Source of the DNA: Caenispirillum salinarum AK4
GTDB lineage: Bacteria; Pseudomonadota; Alphaproteobacteria; Rhodospirillales; Rhodospirillaceae
Length of the DNA stretch: 33,498 bases
Reading direction: 5' to 3'
Assembly (NCBI RefSeq): GCF_000315795.1
Contig: NZ_ANHY01000027.1
Location: 1-33,498 of the forward strand
Positions 16,349-24,921 of the stretch are shown here, piece after piece. Numbering within the stretch: the stretch's first letter is position 1; every line of letters begins with the position of its first letter. A program made the position numbers and the translations under genes. The notes under the pieces are model-generated. The model did not search any database, had not been told where the DNA came from, and was given only the letters and a program-made list of their open reading frames with translations.

Positions 16349-16611
16349 AATTTTACCCTCCTGCCAAGTCGATACTTAATCAACTATGATTTTGCAGGTG
16401 GCGGGCAAGGTGGGGCGGCTACTTTTCGGAAGAAGGTGACGTGGAACATCGGGCAGCCACAGGACAATCAGAAGGCCGCCTGAGCGTCAACAAGCAGAGA
16501 CCGCGGCCACCGAAAGAAGCTTACAGCGGGAGCGCAGATTTAATCGGCGCACCCAATTGAGCAGGTCTGTTGCAGGCGAGCACTACTTTGTCTGAGGCGA
16601 CTTGACGAGCG
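16349..16611. other. Upstream region of parA and 3' side of the helicase gene
   Basis: About 260 bases without a supported gene. It must hold the parA promoter (minus strand). A lower-GC stretch at 16365-16395 contains TTGATTAAGTATCG on the minus strand, but a clear -35/-10 pair cannot be fixed. CTACTTTTCGG at 16419-16429 matches an IS21 end repeat over 11 bases, perhaps by chance. Confidence 0.4.
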
Positions 16612-18408
16612 TCATTCACCTTCAAGGCGATCCTGCACTTCAGTCACGAAGCGCGACGGATTGTGCTGCCCGTACATAAGATGGATCTCATGCCTCGCGC
16701 GCGTGAAGCCGACATAGAAGAGACGTCGGGCCTCGCGGAGGTCGTTCTCGGTAGCGTAGTTGCGCGGCAACCGACCTTCCTCCGCGCCGAACAGGATCAC
16801 CACATCAAATTCGCGCCCCTTCGCGCTGTGCAGCGTCGAAAGATTGATGCGGTCGAGCCCACTGCCGATACCAGCGAACTCGGCTAAAGGGAAGTCATCG
16901 ACGTCGCCGGCGGGGCCGATACGCGTGAGGAAGTTGTTCAACGTGACGTATTCGTCATCGAGCGATCGGGTGAGACTGACCCGCGACCGAATGATGTCAT
17001 CGTGCAGAGCTGTCAGCCAATCGTGAAGGTCGACCGTTTCATCCCGCCGATCCCATAGCGCTGCTGTGAGGTCGCGCTGGAAGGCAAGCCGCTCATCCTC
17101 ATCGGTTATGGCTTCATGAAAGAGCCTCGCACCTTCACTCACCACGCGAGACAACCGGGGCGCCCCCGATCGCCAGCCTCCGCAGCACCACATCGCACAT
17201 TGTTCCAGCCATCGCATCAGCTTGCTGCCGCGCGGATACAGCGCGTTGCCGTCCGTCCGTATCACCGAGTAGCCATGTTCCGCTGCCGCGTTGGCAAGTT
17301 CATTGCCGAGGAATGCCGCGGGATATAGCGCAGCGATCTCACCAAGATTGATGTCGGGCCGGCGCTCGCGGATTTCCGGGATCAACTCCTCGATGAGATA
17401 TCTTGCCTGCTCGGCATAGCCACCTGTGCAGGGGTGAAAATAGACCGTCCCTTCATGGGCATCGTGAGGCGCCTCGTACCCCCGCTCCTCCCCGAGCACA
17501 TATTCAGACGCACTGACAATCCGCGATCCGCAGCGATAGTTGAGACCGAGGCGCAACGTCTCGACGTCATCGCGTTCGGACAGCCGCCGCAGCAGCTCTG
17601 GTGTTGCGCCGGTGAAGCCATAAATTGACTGATCGACATCGCCGACCGCGAATAACCGCATGCCCGCGCTGAAGCAGAGTCCCATCACCATGCGGTGGAG
17701 CGCGCGACCTAAGTCCTGATACTCATCGACCGCAAGGATCGGATATTTCGCCACCATCGCCGTCCGAAGCCATCTGTTCTCGGCAAGGGCACGCACCGCC
17801 AGGAGCGGCATGTCGTCAAAGTCAATCAGCCCGGCTGCGCGAAGTTCGGCCTCATACGCCTCGACGAACGCAGTAAGCTGCGGATCGAGCGTCTGCCATT
17901 CCGGCAGTTCCCGATTTAGGAACCGACGCCGATGACGGCCAAGCCGCATCTCCCAGTTCTGCGGATTCTCCGGGCCACCGATGACGTTGGCATGAGCGGC
18001 GGCCAAGGCAGCTCGAGCTTGCTGGCGATTCGCCACTGTGAATGAATCAGGCAGACCCAGTCCAGCTACCTTGGCGTAGGGCAGCAGAATTTGTGTAAGT
18101 GAAAATGAATGGACGGTTCCGATAAAGACGCGCCCGCCGGGCGCGATGCCAAGGGCCTCCAACCGGTTCTCTAGCTCGCGCGCACACTCGTTATTGTAGG
18201 TGATACACGCGATGCCGCGCGGCTCATCGACATCCTCGTTCAGCATTCTGGCAAGCTTGATCGTCAGCGTCTTTGTCTTACCGCTGCCGGGACCAGCTAA
18301 CAGCACGCAGTGACCGGTCGACTGATAAGCCTGCCACTGCCTCTCATTTGAGCGCAGATCCTCTGCTGCCCTGAGATACAGCGAATGGTCAGACGAGGCC
18401 GATGACAT
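16612..18408 (-). CDS. gajB: UvrD-like helicase, GajB of a Gabija-type defence system
   Basis: 598 residues from ATG 18408 (MSSASSDHSLYLRAAEDLRS), which overlaps the upstream gene by 20 bases. All superfamily 1A motifs are visible: Walker A AGPGSGKT (38-45), DEYQD (228-232), GDVDQSIYGF (256-265), LNYRCGSR, STLHSAKGREFDVV and LFYVGFTRAR. Pairing with an OLD nuclease directly upstream is the hallmark of Gabija (gajA-gajB), where GajB joins a GajA assembly and is thought to sense or process phage DNA. Published GajB proteins are shorter (about 500 residues), so this may be a distant variant or a class 2 OLD-UvrD pair of other use. Confidence 0.88.
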   Translation of the reverse strand: MSSASSDHSLYLRAAEDLRSNERQWQAYQSTGHCVLLAGPGSGKTKTLTIKLARMLNEDVDEPRGIACITYNNECARELENRLEALGIAPGGRVFIGTVHSFSLTQILLPYAKVAGLGLPDSFTVANRQQARAALAAAHANVIGGPENPQNWEMRLGRHRRRFLNRELPEWQTLDPQLTAFVEAYEAELRAAGLIDFDDMPLLAVRALAENRWLRTAMVAKYPILAVDEYQDLGRALHRMVMGLCFSAGMRLFAVGDVDQSIYGFTGATPELLRRLSERDDVETLRLGLNYRCGSRIVSASEYVLGEERGYEAPHDAHEGTVYFHPCTGGYAEQARYLIEELIPEIRERRPDINLGEIAALYPAAFLGNELANAAAEHGYSVIRTDGNALYPRGSKLMRWLEQCAMWCCGGWRSGAPRLSRVVSEGARLFHEAITDEDERLAFQRDLTAALWDRRDETVDLHDWLTALHDDIIRSRVSLTRSLDDEYVTLNNFLTRIGPAGDVDDFPLAEFAGIGSGLDRINLSTLHSAKGREFDVVILFGAEEGRLPRNYATENDLREARRLFYVGFTRARHEIHLMYGQHNPSRFVTEVQDRLEGE

Positions 18409-20212
18409 GATTGATCGCTTCCTCGATATATTTGGGGACGAGCTTGCCGGTTGCGCGCGTCGCCAATCTTTGCGCGAACCGGCCTTTACCCATCTGTTCA
18501 ATCATCTTTAGCAGTTCGTCAGCGTCGAAATCAGTCGGATTCGCTGCCAACGCGTTCAGTGTCGCCTTGCGTTTGGCGCTAAAGTTATGCTCGTGAAGGG
18601 TATTGATCATCTCCTGAGCGTAGTCACCCTCGAACAGCTCGGTCTCGAGCGTGCTCCAGTTCACAAAGATGCCGAACTTCTGGATTTCGGCGAATGTCTC
18701 GCCCCAGGTCTTTTTCTTCGTTATGGTTTTGATCACCGCGTCGGTGTCGTCACCGCCAGAGGCCTCATCGATGATCCGAACGAGCTTGAGCGCGCGATTG
18801 TAGGCGCGGGGGGTTTCGTCGACTTCGTCGTAATCGGTGATGACAGAGAACGGGATGCCCAGGGCACAAAGCAACTTCGCATAGGGCTGGAAGTTGGTCC
18901 CGGCGACCGAGCAGACCGACACGCCATGCTCGTCGAGCGAGATGCCCATATCCTCTGCAAATGCCGGGATCAGAAACCGCTCCGCGTCTCCTTCTACGAG
19001 GATGACGCCGCGGGCGAAGACCATATCCGCGCGGGTGACATCGAGATATCGCTCGAGATCTTCGGTGTCGGCTTTAGTGAAGTCTGCTTCGGCGACCGAA
19101 TATCCCTTCGTTCCCTCGTTCGAGTGTGACCGGAGAAGCAGGAGCGACTCCAGCGGAGCGACGCTTGCGATATGCGGCGAGTGAGTAGTCAGAATGACCG
19201 AGAGCGGCACGGCGGCGGCCCCGCCAACGTCGCCATTGGCACCGTCCTCGCCATCGACAATCGCCTCAAAAAGATGCTTATAGACCAAACGCTGAAGGTG
19301 CGGATGGAGGTGCGCCTCCGGCTCCTCGATCGCGAGCAATGACTGGTCGCGTTTGTTGGCCGCGATCAAGCGCTGAAGATCGAGCAGTTTCAGCGTTAGG
19401 AAGATGAGGTTTGCCGAGCCGAGGCTGGCGTCGGCAACGCCGCGCCGCCCTTCGTCGATCAGCAGTCGGATCTGCCGATTAATGCGAGTGGCGTCGGTCG
19501 CGCTGAATCCGAGCGATGGATGGACATCCTGCTTTGATCCGGCCATTGCCAGAAACAGCTCTGCGATGCTGGCTTCCAGCGCCTTCACTTCGTCGAAGTC
19601 GATCGCCGCTGCGGTTGCCTCCGCGATCTTTTCGCTGATTCCTTTTAGCGCCTCCTTGTCGATGCCGACGAACGCATCCTCGACGAGAGGACGAAGCGGC
19701 GACCGGCGCCAAGCCGCAAGATCGCCCTCGGCGTCCCGAAGCGCCGGCAGCAGGTCCAGCGTGATGCGGCGTCGAAGATCATGGCCGAAGCGCTTGGCTT
19801 CATCCTCGCCGCCGAAGCAGACGAACGAGAAATCGTCGTCATTGGCCGGGGCGTGATCGAGGCTGGGCTGAGCACGCAATTGATATGTAAGACGAACTGT
19901 GTCTGGGTCATCGTCAAGACGATAATCGGTCAGCACCGCCAGAACGTCCAGATCTTCCTCGAAATCCTTGATCTCCACCGAGACAGTAATGGCGGTCTCG
20001 GCAGTAATTTCCTCCAGCCCGTCCCAGAAATCCGCGAGACCGAGCTGCCGGCTGCTATCGGACAGCGCAGGGTCGAAGATCAGCCGCAGGCCAAAGAGCA
20101 GATTGCTCTTTCCGACGCGGTTCTCGCCGACAATGACGATGTTGCCGCCAAGCGCAACGTCGAGGTCCCGGAAGTTGCGGAAATTCTCAATCCTGATTCG
20201 CGACAGATACAT
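18389..20212 (-). CDS. gajA: OLD-family ATPase/TOPRIM nuclease, GajA of a Gabija-type defence system
   Basis: 607 residues from ATG 20212; GGAGGGGG lies directly upstream (20217-20224 complement), which favours this start over one six codons earlier. The N-terminal ABC-type ATPase has Walker A GENRVGKSN (29-37), a signature-like LGSANL near 264-269, Walker B LLAIEEPEAHLHPH (292-305) and the switch TTHSPH. The C-terminal TOPRIM domain has VEGDAE (406-411) and TDYDE (459-463), the metal-binding acidic set. In Gabija, GajA is a nucleotide-sensitive DNA nicking enzyme released when phage replication depletes NTPs. Its stop overlaps the helicase start, so the two are co-translated. Confidence 0.9.
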   Translation of the reverse strand: MYLSRIRIENFRNFRDLDVALGGNIVIVGENRVGKSNLLFGLRLIFDPALSDSSRQLGLADFWDGLEEITAETAITVSVEIKDFEEDLDVLAVLTDYRLDDDPDTVRLTYQLRAQPSLDHAPANDDDFSFVCFGGEDEAKRFGHDLRRRITLDLLPALRDAEGDLAAWRRSPLRPLVEDAFVGIDKEALKGISEKIAEATAAAIDFDEVKALEASIAELFLAMAGSKQDVHPSLGFSATDATRINRQIRLLIDEGRRGVADASLGSANLIFLTLKLLDLQRLIAANKRDQSLLAIEEPEAHLHPHLQRLVYKHLFEAIVDGEDGANGDVGGAAAVPLSVILTTHSPHIASVAPLESLLLLRSHSNEGTKGYSVAEADFTKADTEDLERYLDVTRADMVFARGVILVEGDAERFLIPAFAEDMGISLDEHGVSVCSVAGTNFQPYAKLLCALGIPFSVITDYDEVDETPRAYNRALKLVRIIDEASGGDDTDAVIKTITKKKTWGETFAEIQKFGIFVNWSTLETELFEGDYAQEMINTLHEHNFSAKRKATLNALAANPTDFDADELLKMIEQMGKGRFAQRLATRATGKLVPKYIEEAINHVIGLV

Positions 20213-20574
20213 CTTGCCCCCTCCATCCACTCGGTAGCAGCCTATATCCTAACCTGTAGCATATTGGTACGACTTTCTTCCATCGGATGCAGTTTCCCGG
20301 TCATGCTCGCTCACCATATGGTGTCTGATAGCATTTGTCCTGTCCGAACCTTTTTATCTCTCCCCCTTCCCCTAAACCCGGGCAACTCATCGCCAAACGG
20401 CCGTTTGTGATCTAGCGGAACCAGACGGTACGCGGGCCTTACTGAAGCAAACTCGCGGGCTACCAGGCTGCCCTCGGCGCAAACGGCAATGGTGATCGGC
20501 ATGCGCCGCGCATCAAGCCGAAGGGACTGATGAAGGGCATGTTGGACACGCCACGCACGCCATCGAGAGCGGGC
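20213..20574. other. gajA upstream region
   Basis: About 360 bases without a recognisable gene. It should contain the promoter of the gajA-gajB operon on the minus strand. The perfect palindrome CACCATATGGTG lies at 20312-20323, about 100 bases before the gajA start, and could be an operator. A short antisense-looking frame at 20311-20502 has no family I recognise. Confidence 0.4.
20312..20323. promoter_or_regulatory. 12-bp palindrome upstream of gajA (possible operator)
   Basis: CACCATATGGTG is a perfect palindrome about 100 bases upstream of the gajA start. No repressor gene adjoins it, so its role is a guess. Confidence 0.35.
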
Positions 20575-21130
20575 CGGCCGTTGAGTGCTGGGTCAGGCGT
20601 GCCGGCGTCGCCGGCTGGACCACCTTCTCGCAACCGCGGCAGAAATCTTCAGCCACGCCCTTGCTGAGCATCCGCGGCTTTCCGCCGCAGTCGGGACAGG
20701 TTTGACAGAGATCCTGTTCTACGCGCTCCCGGGACTTGGCTTCGGCGACCTGAAGCCTCTCGCGCTTGCACGGCGCCTTCTCGGCTTGGCCTCAGCCGGC
20801 GTTTCTTTGTCTGCCACTACGCGTCCTGGAGAAGAGCGTCGCCACCTCAAAGGCATCCAGCGCCAGCTCCAGTTATTTGACCTTCTCGGTACTGCGGCCG
20901 AACTTCTGCTTCTTGAGCCGGACGATGCGGGTTTACAGCGCGTCGCCGAAGGTCTTGTCGGCATGCATGGACGCCCACATGCACGGCACGCCGCCGTGCT
21001 TCACGATGCTCACCGCCTCGAGAGCGGCGGGACCGTCGGGAAGGCGGTCGAGCGTCGGCGTCATGTCCGGATTTTGCCGAACCGGGGGCCGGGAGGACAG
21101 GCTCATCAGCTTGATCCGGGGCGCTCGCCG
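20575..21130 (-). pseudogene. Decayed IS66-type transposase (TnpC) remnant
   Basis: Minus-strand pieces resemble TnpC in the right order: MTPTLDRLPDGPAALEA (near 21060), RIVRLKKQKFGRSTEKVK then a stop and LELALDAFEV (near 20850-20935), and RERVEQDLCQTCPDCGGKPR, then GCEKVVQPATPAR (near 20590-20720). The last piece keeps the Cys pairs of the TnpC zinc-binding domain. Stops and frame changes separate the pieces, and the DDE domain is missing. It is a relic only. Confidence 0.6.
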
Positions 21131-21253
21131 CCTGCATCCCACAGCCAACAACGCAGCGGACGCATGAGGAATATGTTCCTCGCCGTTTCCCCTACCAAAG
21201 ATTTTTGAGAAGTCTAAATCCTGTTTATCAACGAACCGCAAGGAGAGAAAATC

Positions 21254-21688
21254 GTGGATATGTGGGAAGACGATGATGAGTTCTTCGGCGAACCCGAAGA
21301 ACGGAATGCAAGCGCTCCGGAGCGCATGGAAGCCATCACTCAATATAGAGGCATGACAAAGGAAGGCGCCGAGCGCCGGATCCTAACGCGTTATGACAGC
21401 CTCATGAGAAGCTCAACCCCGGAACTTCCCGGGTGGGTGTGGAGGACCATCCTGTCGGCTTATGCCGGTGTTACTATCACGGAGGTTCCTGATCCTCGCA
21501 CCGAAGTCCTGATCGGCGTGATGGATTCGGGGACAGTAATGAGTGGAGACCACTCGTCTCAAGATTTACATAGCCACCTTGTCGGGCTTTCTGCGGTTGA
21601 ATGCGCAGCGATTCTTGACGTCAATGACCGCTTCTGGTCGAAAGACCCGGAGGCAGAAGCATTCATAGAACGCGCTCTAAACGGCTGA
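21254..21688 (+). CDS. Hypothetical protein, 144 aa
   Basis: Starts at GTG 21254 with AAGGAGA at 21240-21246, a strong ribosome binding site at correct spacing. The N-terminus is acidic (MDMWEDDDEFFGEPEERNAS), followed by EAITQYRGMTKEGAERRILT and a hydrophobic central segment (PGWVWRTILSAYAGVTITEV). The end (LSAVECAAILDVNDRFWSKD, then PEAEAFIERALNG) is helical. I do not recognise the family. A terminator follows, so it is likely a single-gene unit, and its good translation signals suggest a real gene. Confidence 0.6.
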   Translation: MDMWEDDDEFFGEPEERNASAPERMEAITQYRGMTKEGAERRILTRYDSLMRSSTPELPGWVWRTILSAYAGVTITEVPDPRTEVLIGVMDSGTVMSGDHSSQDLHSHLVGLSAVECAAILDVNDRFWSKDPEAEAFIERALNG

Positions 21689-21719
21689 TCCAACACTTCA
21701 GGACCGGTTAGGTCGCGCG

Positions 21720-21746
21720 CCATGCCCAAGCCCGTCTTGGGCATGG
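21720..21746 (+). terminator. Rho-independent terminator after the 144-aa gene
   Basis: CCATGCCCAAG (21720-21730) pairs with CTTGGGCATGG (21736-21746) around a CCCGT loop, followed by ATTCTTTTGT. It lies 31 bases after the stop of the plus-strand gene. Confidence 0.8.
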
Positions 21747-22650
21747 ATTCTTTTGTAATTTCCTTCGGCCAATCCAGGCTATGCTCTGAAGCATGCCTCC
21801 TTCAAAGTTATAGAACAATCGCTCCTCGATGCCGGACTTCAATCCTGCCCGCAAGCCAGCGTTCGAGCCTCACACCATCGGCTAGCGGCGCCCTTTCACC
21901 GTTGAAGGGCTATCGAGCCGTAAGCAAGGCTCGTGCCCTCACTGCTGCCTTCCGCCTCCTCTGTCCAGATCGTGCACGGCCGGCCCACAGCAGAGCGACG
22001 GGACAGGCAAGGGATTCGCGTCAACCCGCGGCTCGTTTCCGCGCCAGCACTAGGTCGGCCTCTCTGATTACCGTTGACGTGGCCGCCGGCTGTGTCACAC
22101 TGAGGCTTCGTTGGAGCGTAACGCTCTGATATCTCTGGAGTTTCGGTGCTGGCTGGGGGTCCTGGTTTCTCAGTCAGATGGCTGGATGCTGGCACTCCAA
22201 CTACTGCTCCATCGTTAGATCCGTAAGCAAGATCTTCGTTGCCTCTTGCGCTGTTAATCGGCGACGCCTAACTAAAGATCATGCCGCTAACGATCTGTCT
22301 TCGACGGATCCGAAATTGCGGCTGGTTCGGTCTGCTGACACCGCCGCGCAGCGGCTCAGGCGCCCGAACCGGGCCCCGCAGTGCTCTCTTCATCGGGGCT
22401 CAACTGCCACTTAACCTGTGGCCCTCGCTGCTCGCGTGCATTAGCAGCGTCATCCCGTGGACTGGGTTGGCGTCGCTTCGTGCGCCGCGGCTGGGTTGTT
22501 GAGCCGAGGAATGAAGATAATGTCCCGCAGCACACGCTTGCACCTGCGCGCGGCCCCTTCACGGGGCGCACCGCTTCCATCTCCTGCACCGGCGCCTGAC
22601 GACTGCGAATTGCTTTGCGTCTTCGCGGCCACAGCCACTTCGCTGACGCC
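21747..22650. other. Long stretch without a recognisable gene
   Basis: About 900 bases. Open frames on both strands are short, overlap each other and resemble no family I know. Small inverted repeats occur (GAGCC/GGCTC near 21913-21930, GAGCG/CGCTC near 22112-22124). It may hold decayed element sequence or the attachment and promoter region of the integrase gene downstream. Confidence 0.4.
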
Positions 22651-22977
22651 ATGATCCAGATGAACACTAACTGTTGGGCCCCACCCGCGTCCACTGCGCC
22701 CGCCCGGGCCGGCCGGCCACAGCGGCTTCTGTCGCTGCGCGAGGCCGCCTTTTACGTCGGCTGCCGCAGCGAGCAGACCTTTCGCGACGAGGTCGCGCTC
22801 GGGCTGTGGCCACCGCCGCTGCCGCTCACCCGGCTGTCCGGCAAGCGCAAGCGCCTGCTGTGGGACATCCTGGCGCTGGATGCACGGATCAGCGAGCTGT
22901 CCGGCGCGGCCCAGACCGGTGCCGTCCTGCACCCCGACCACGACCTGGACGCGGAGTTCGACTTTGGCAACCCTTAA
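22651..22977 (+). CDS. Small DNA-binding protein, AlpA/excisionase-like
   Basis: About 108 residues from ATG 22651; ATG 22660 and GTG/ATG codons upstream are alternatives and no strong ribosome binding site decides. The core reads RLLSLREAAFYVGCRSEQTF, then a hydrophobic turn and LSGKRKRLLWDILALDARI. This is the AlpA/excisionase winged-helix pattern (xAAxxxGxSxxTF...GxRxLWD). Such genes sit directly before integrase genes and control excision. The stop overlaps the integrase start region, consistent with coupled translation. Confidence 0.7.
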   Translation: MIQMNTNCWAPPASTAPARAGRPQRLLSLREAAFYVGCRSEQTFRDEVALGLWPPPLPLTRLSGKRKRLLWDILALDARISELSGAAQTGAVLHPDHDLDAEFDFGNP

Positions 22978-24253
22978 GCTCCCCGCCAACCTGCGCAAGA
23001 AGACCCTGGCCAGCGGCCGCACGGCGTACTACTGGGAGGTCCCGACCAAGGACAGCCGGGCCGGCTGCCCGCTGCCCAACGAAGCGCTCGGCCCCGATCC
23101 CCTGGCCGCCATTCCCCGCGCCACCGCGCTCAACGACCTGCTGGCCGCCTGGCGGGGCGGCCAAGTGCAGCCGGCGGGGCCGGCGGTCGGGACCGTCGAA
23201 TGGCTGTTCGCCAAATATGAAAAGTCGCTGGAGTTCCGCCGGCTGGCACCCGCCACCCAGCGCCAGTACCGCAGTGCGTTCCACCTCCTGAACGACCTGC
23301 CCCTCACCTCCGGTCGGCCCTTCGGCACGGTCCCCGCCGAGAAGGTCCGCGTCAGTCACATGAAGCGGATCTATGAGCAGCTTCAGACCGTGATCGACAT
23401 TGACCCCACCACCGGCGCCGCTGTCCCCCGCCGCCGTCTGGCGACCGCCAACGCCACCATGCGTGCCGCTGCCGCCGCATGGCGCGTGATACTGAGCGAG
23501 GAGGTGCTGCCTGATCTCCGGGATCCCTTCGGTTTCCGCCTCACCAGGCGCGGCCTCAACAAGCGGACGAAGGCGGTCACCCGTGAACAGCTGGACACCT
23601 TCATCGCCGAGGCCGACGCCATGGGCGTGCCGTCCATGGGCACCGCAGCGCTGCTGGCGTTCGAGCTGTGCCAACGCCAGGTCGACATTATCTCGTCGCG
23701 CCTGGTCGACGACGAGCCGACGGGCCTCGTCTGGGCGCACTATCGCAGCCCGGAAGAGGTCGGGCGGCGGGCCCAGATCGAGATTCTGCAAAGCAAAACC
23801 GAGGAACGCGTCACGATCCCGCTGTTCGACAGCGACGGCGAACTCATCCCGGGGCTGATCGGGCGACTCGCTCAGACGCCGCGGCGGGGCTCGCAGATCG
23901 TCATGCGCGACACGCTGGACCGCAGCACAAAGACCTATCTGCCGTACAACGCTGACTGGTTCCGGCACCTGTTCCGCAAGATCGCCGACGCGGCGGACTT
24001 GCCCCGCTGGGTGAAGTTCAAGGCCCTGCGCCACGGCGGCCTGACCGAGCTCGGCAGCGCGGAGAGCACTGACCAGGAGCTCATGGCGGTGGGCGGTCAC
24101 CAGACCCGGGAAATGCTCTCGCGCTACACCAACACCAGCGCGCAGCAGGCGCGCAACGCCGTGCGGCGCCGCAGGGCGCTGCGTCTTGAACTGGACGACA
24201 TCAAGAAAATGCTCGAGAACCCCGATAATGGTGACGACGCCGCTGAAGCCTGA
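22964..24253 (+). CDS. int: Tyrosine integrase next to tRNA-Lys
   Basis: 429 residues if started at TTG 22964, chosen because GGAG (22953-22956) sits 7 bases upstream and the protein then begins ATLKLPANLRKKTLASGRTA, a typical phage-integrase N-terminus. The open frame upstream overlaps the HTH gene and looks non-coding. A core-binding domain covers about 70-200. The catalytic residues are Arg in CQRQVDII, Lys in QSKTEER, Arg in KALRHGG (the usual box II His is Lys), GGH and Tyr in MLSRYTN. The gene points at tRNA-Lys 1.3 kb away, with IS66 debris between, so it is the likely integrase of the island. Confidence 0.88.
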   Translation: MATLKLPANLRKKTLASGRTAYYWEVPTKDSRAGCPLPNEALGPDPLAAIPRATALNDLLAAWRGGQVQPAGPAVGTVEWLFAKYEKSLEFRRLAPATQRQYRSAFHLLNDLPLTSGRPFGTVPAEKVRVSHMKRIYEQLQTVIDIDPTTGAAVPRRRLATANATMRAAAAAWRVILSEEVLPDLRDPFGFRLTRRGLNKRTKAVTREQLDTFIAEADAMGVPSMGTAALLAFELCQRQVDIISSRLVDDEPTGLVWAHYRSPEEVGRRAQIEILQSKTEERVTIPLFDSDGELIPGLIGRLAQTPRRGSQIVMRDTLDRSTKTYLPYNADWFRHLFRKIADAADLPRWVKFKALRHGGLTELGSAESTDQELMAVGGHQTREMLSRYTNTSAQQARNAVRRRRALRLELDDIKKMLENPDNGDDAAEA

Positions 24254-24326
24254 ACGCCTCCAGCAACTTCGTCATGTCGATGCATGTGCGCGGCAACGCC
24301 GCAACCGGCCGATGGAGGCCGCCGGA

Positions 24327-24750
24327 TCAGGATCTGCGCTTGGCATAGGCGGCCTTTCCGGCCCTCTGGCGCTTGGCGATCATGCCCAGGCGTAGCCGAG
24401 TGGTCCGCGCGTCGATATCGTCGGGGTCGTAGGGCCCACCATACCATGTGGGCAGGCGCTGGTGACCAGGATCTCCGGGCATGGTTACTGCACCCAGGAA
24501 GTCGAAGTAGCCGGGCACGCCGCCGACGTCTTCGGGCCGGCCGCAGCGCTCGCCGTCGAACAGGCGGGGATAGGCGAGGTTCGGGTCGGCGGTGCCGACG
24601 GCCTCCACAATGATCCGGTGATGCCAGTCATCGCCGAAGTCGTAGATGTACGTGATTGCTTCGACGCTGTGCTCGACAATGGTCCGCAGCTTCGTCGTCT
24701 TCGCGTTCATGACCTTGCGGCCCCACATCGCGTCTTCCGGGTCAGGAATG
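24327..24750 (-). pseudogene. pRiA4b ORF-3-like protein, N-terminus missing
   Basis: On the minus strand the product reads YGIPDPEDAMWGRKVMNAKT, then ITYIYDFGDDWHHRIIVEAV, YPRLFDGERCGRPEDVGGVPGYFDFL and a final WYGGPYDPDDID. This is the C-terminal two thirds of the plasmid pRiA4b ORF-3 family (PF07929), common on alphaproteobacterial plasmids. A stop comes directly before YGIPDPED at the junction with an IS66 tnpB fragment, so the first third is lost. A new start at ATG 24728 would give 133 residues. Function is unknown. Confidence 0.8.
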
Positions 24751-24921
24751 CCGTAGCTTCACCCTGTCACCCCTGCGCCCCCGGAACGCAAAGACAGCGC
24801 CGGATGTCGGGTTCTGCCGCAGGATCTTCTCGGCGGCCGCGGCCAGGCCCGCGATGCCTTTCCGCATGCCGGTGACGCCGCAGGCCAGATAGACGCGTAC
24901 CCCGGTGCTGGGTCCGATCAT
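24742..24921 (-). pseudogene. tnpB: IS66 TnpB (Orf2), N-terminal fragment
   Basis: ATG 24921, reading MIGPSTGVRVYLACGVTGMR, then KGIAGLAAAAEKILRQ and SGAVFAFRGRRGDRVKL, the standard TnpB start. It breaks after DRVKL where the family continues LWWDGQG, and stops at RHS. The sequence beyond the break is the pRiA4b ORF-3-like gene. The start overlaps the tnpA end, as in complete IS66 elements. Confidence 0.9.

Noticed and set aside
16415-16429. IS21 end repeat remnant upstream of parA
   Set aside because: CTACTTTTCGG matches the IS21 repeat over 11 bases only, with no neighbouring IS21 sequence.
22889-24100. A 403-codon antisense frame over the integrase
   Set aside because: The plus-strand integrase has clear catalytic motifs; the antisense product is a composition artefact.
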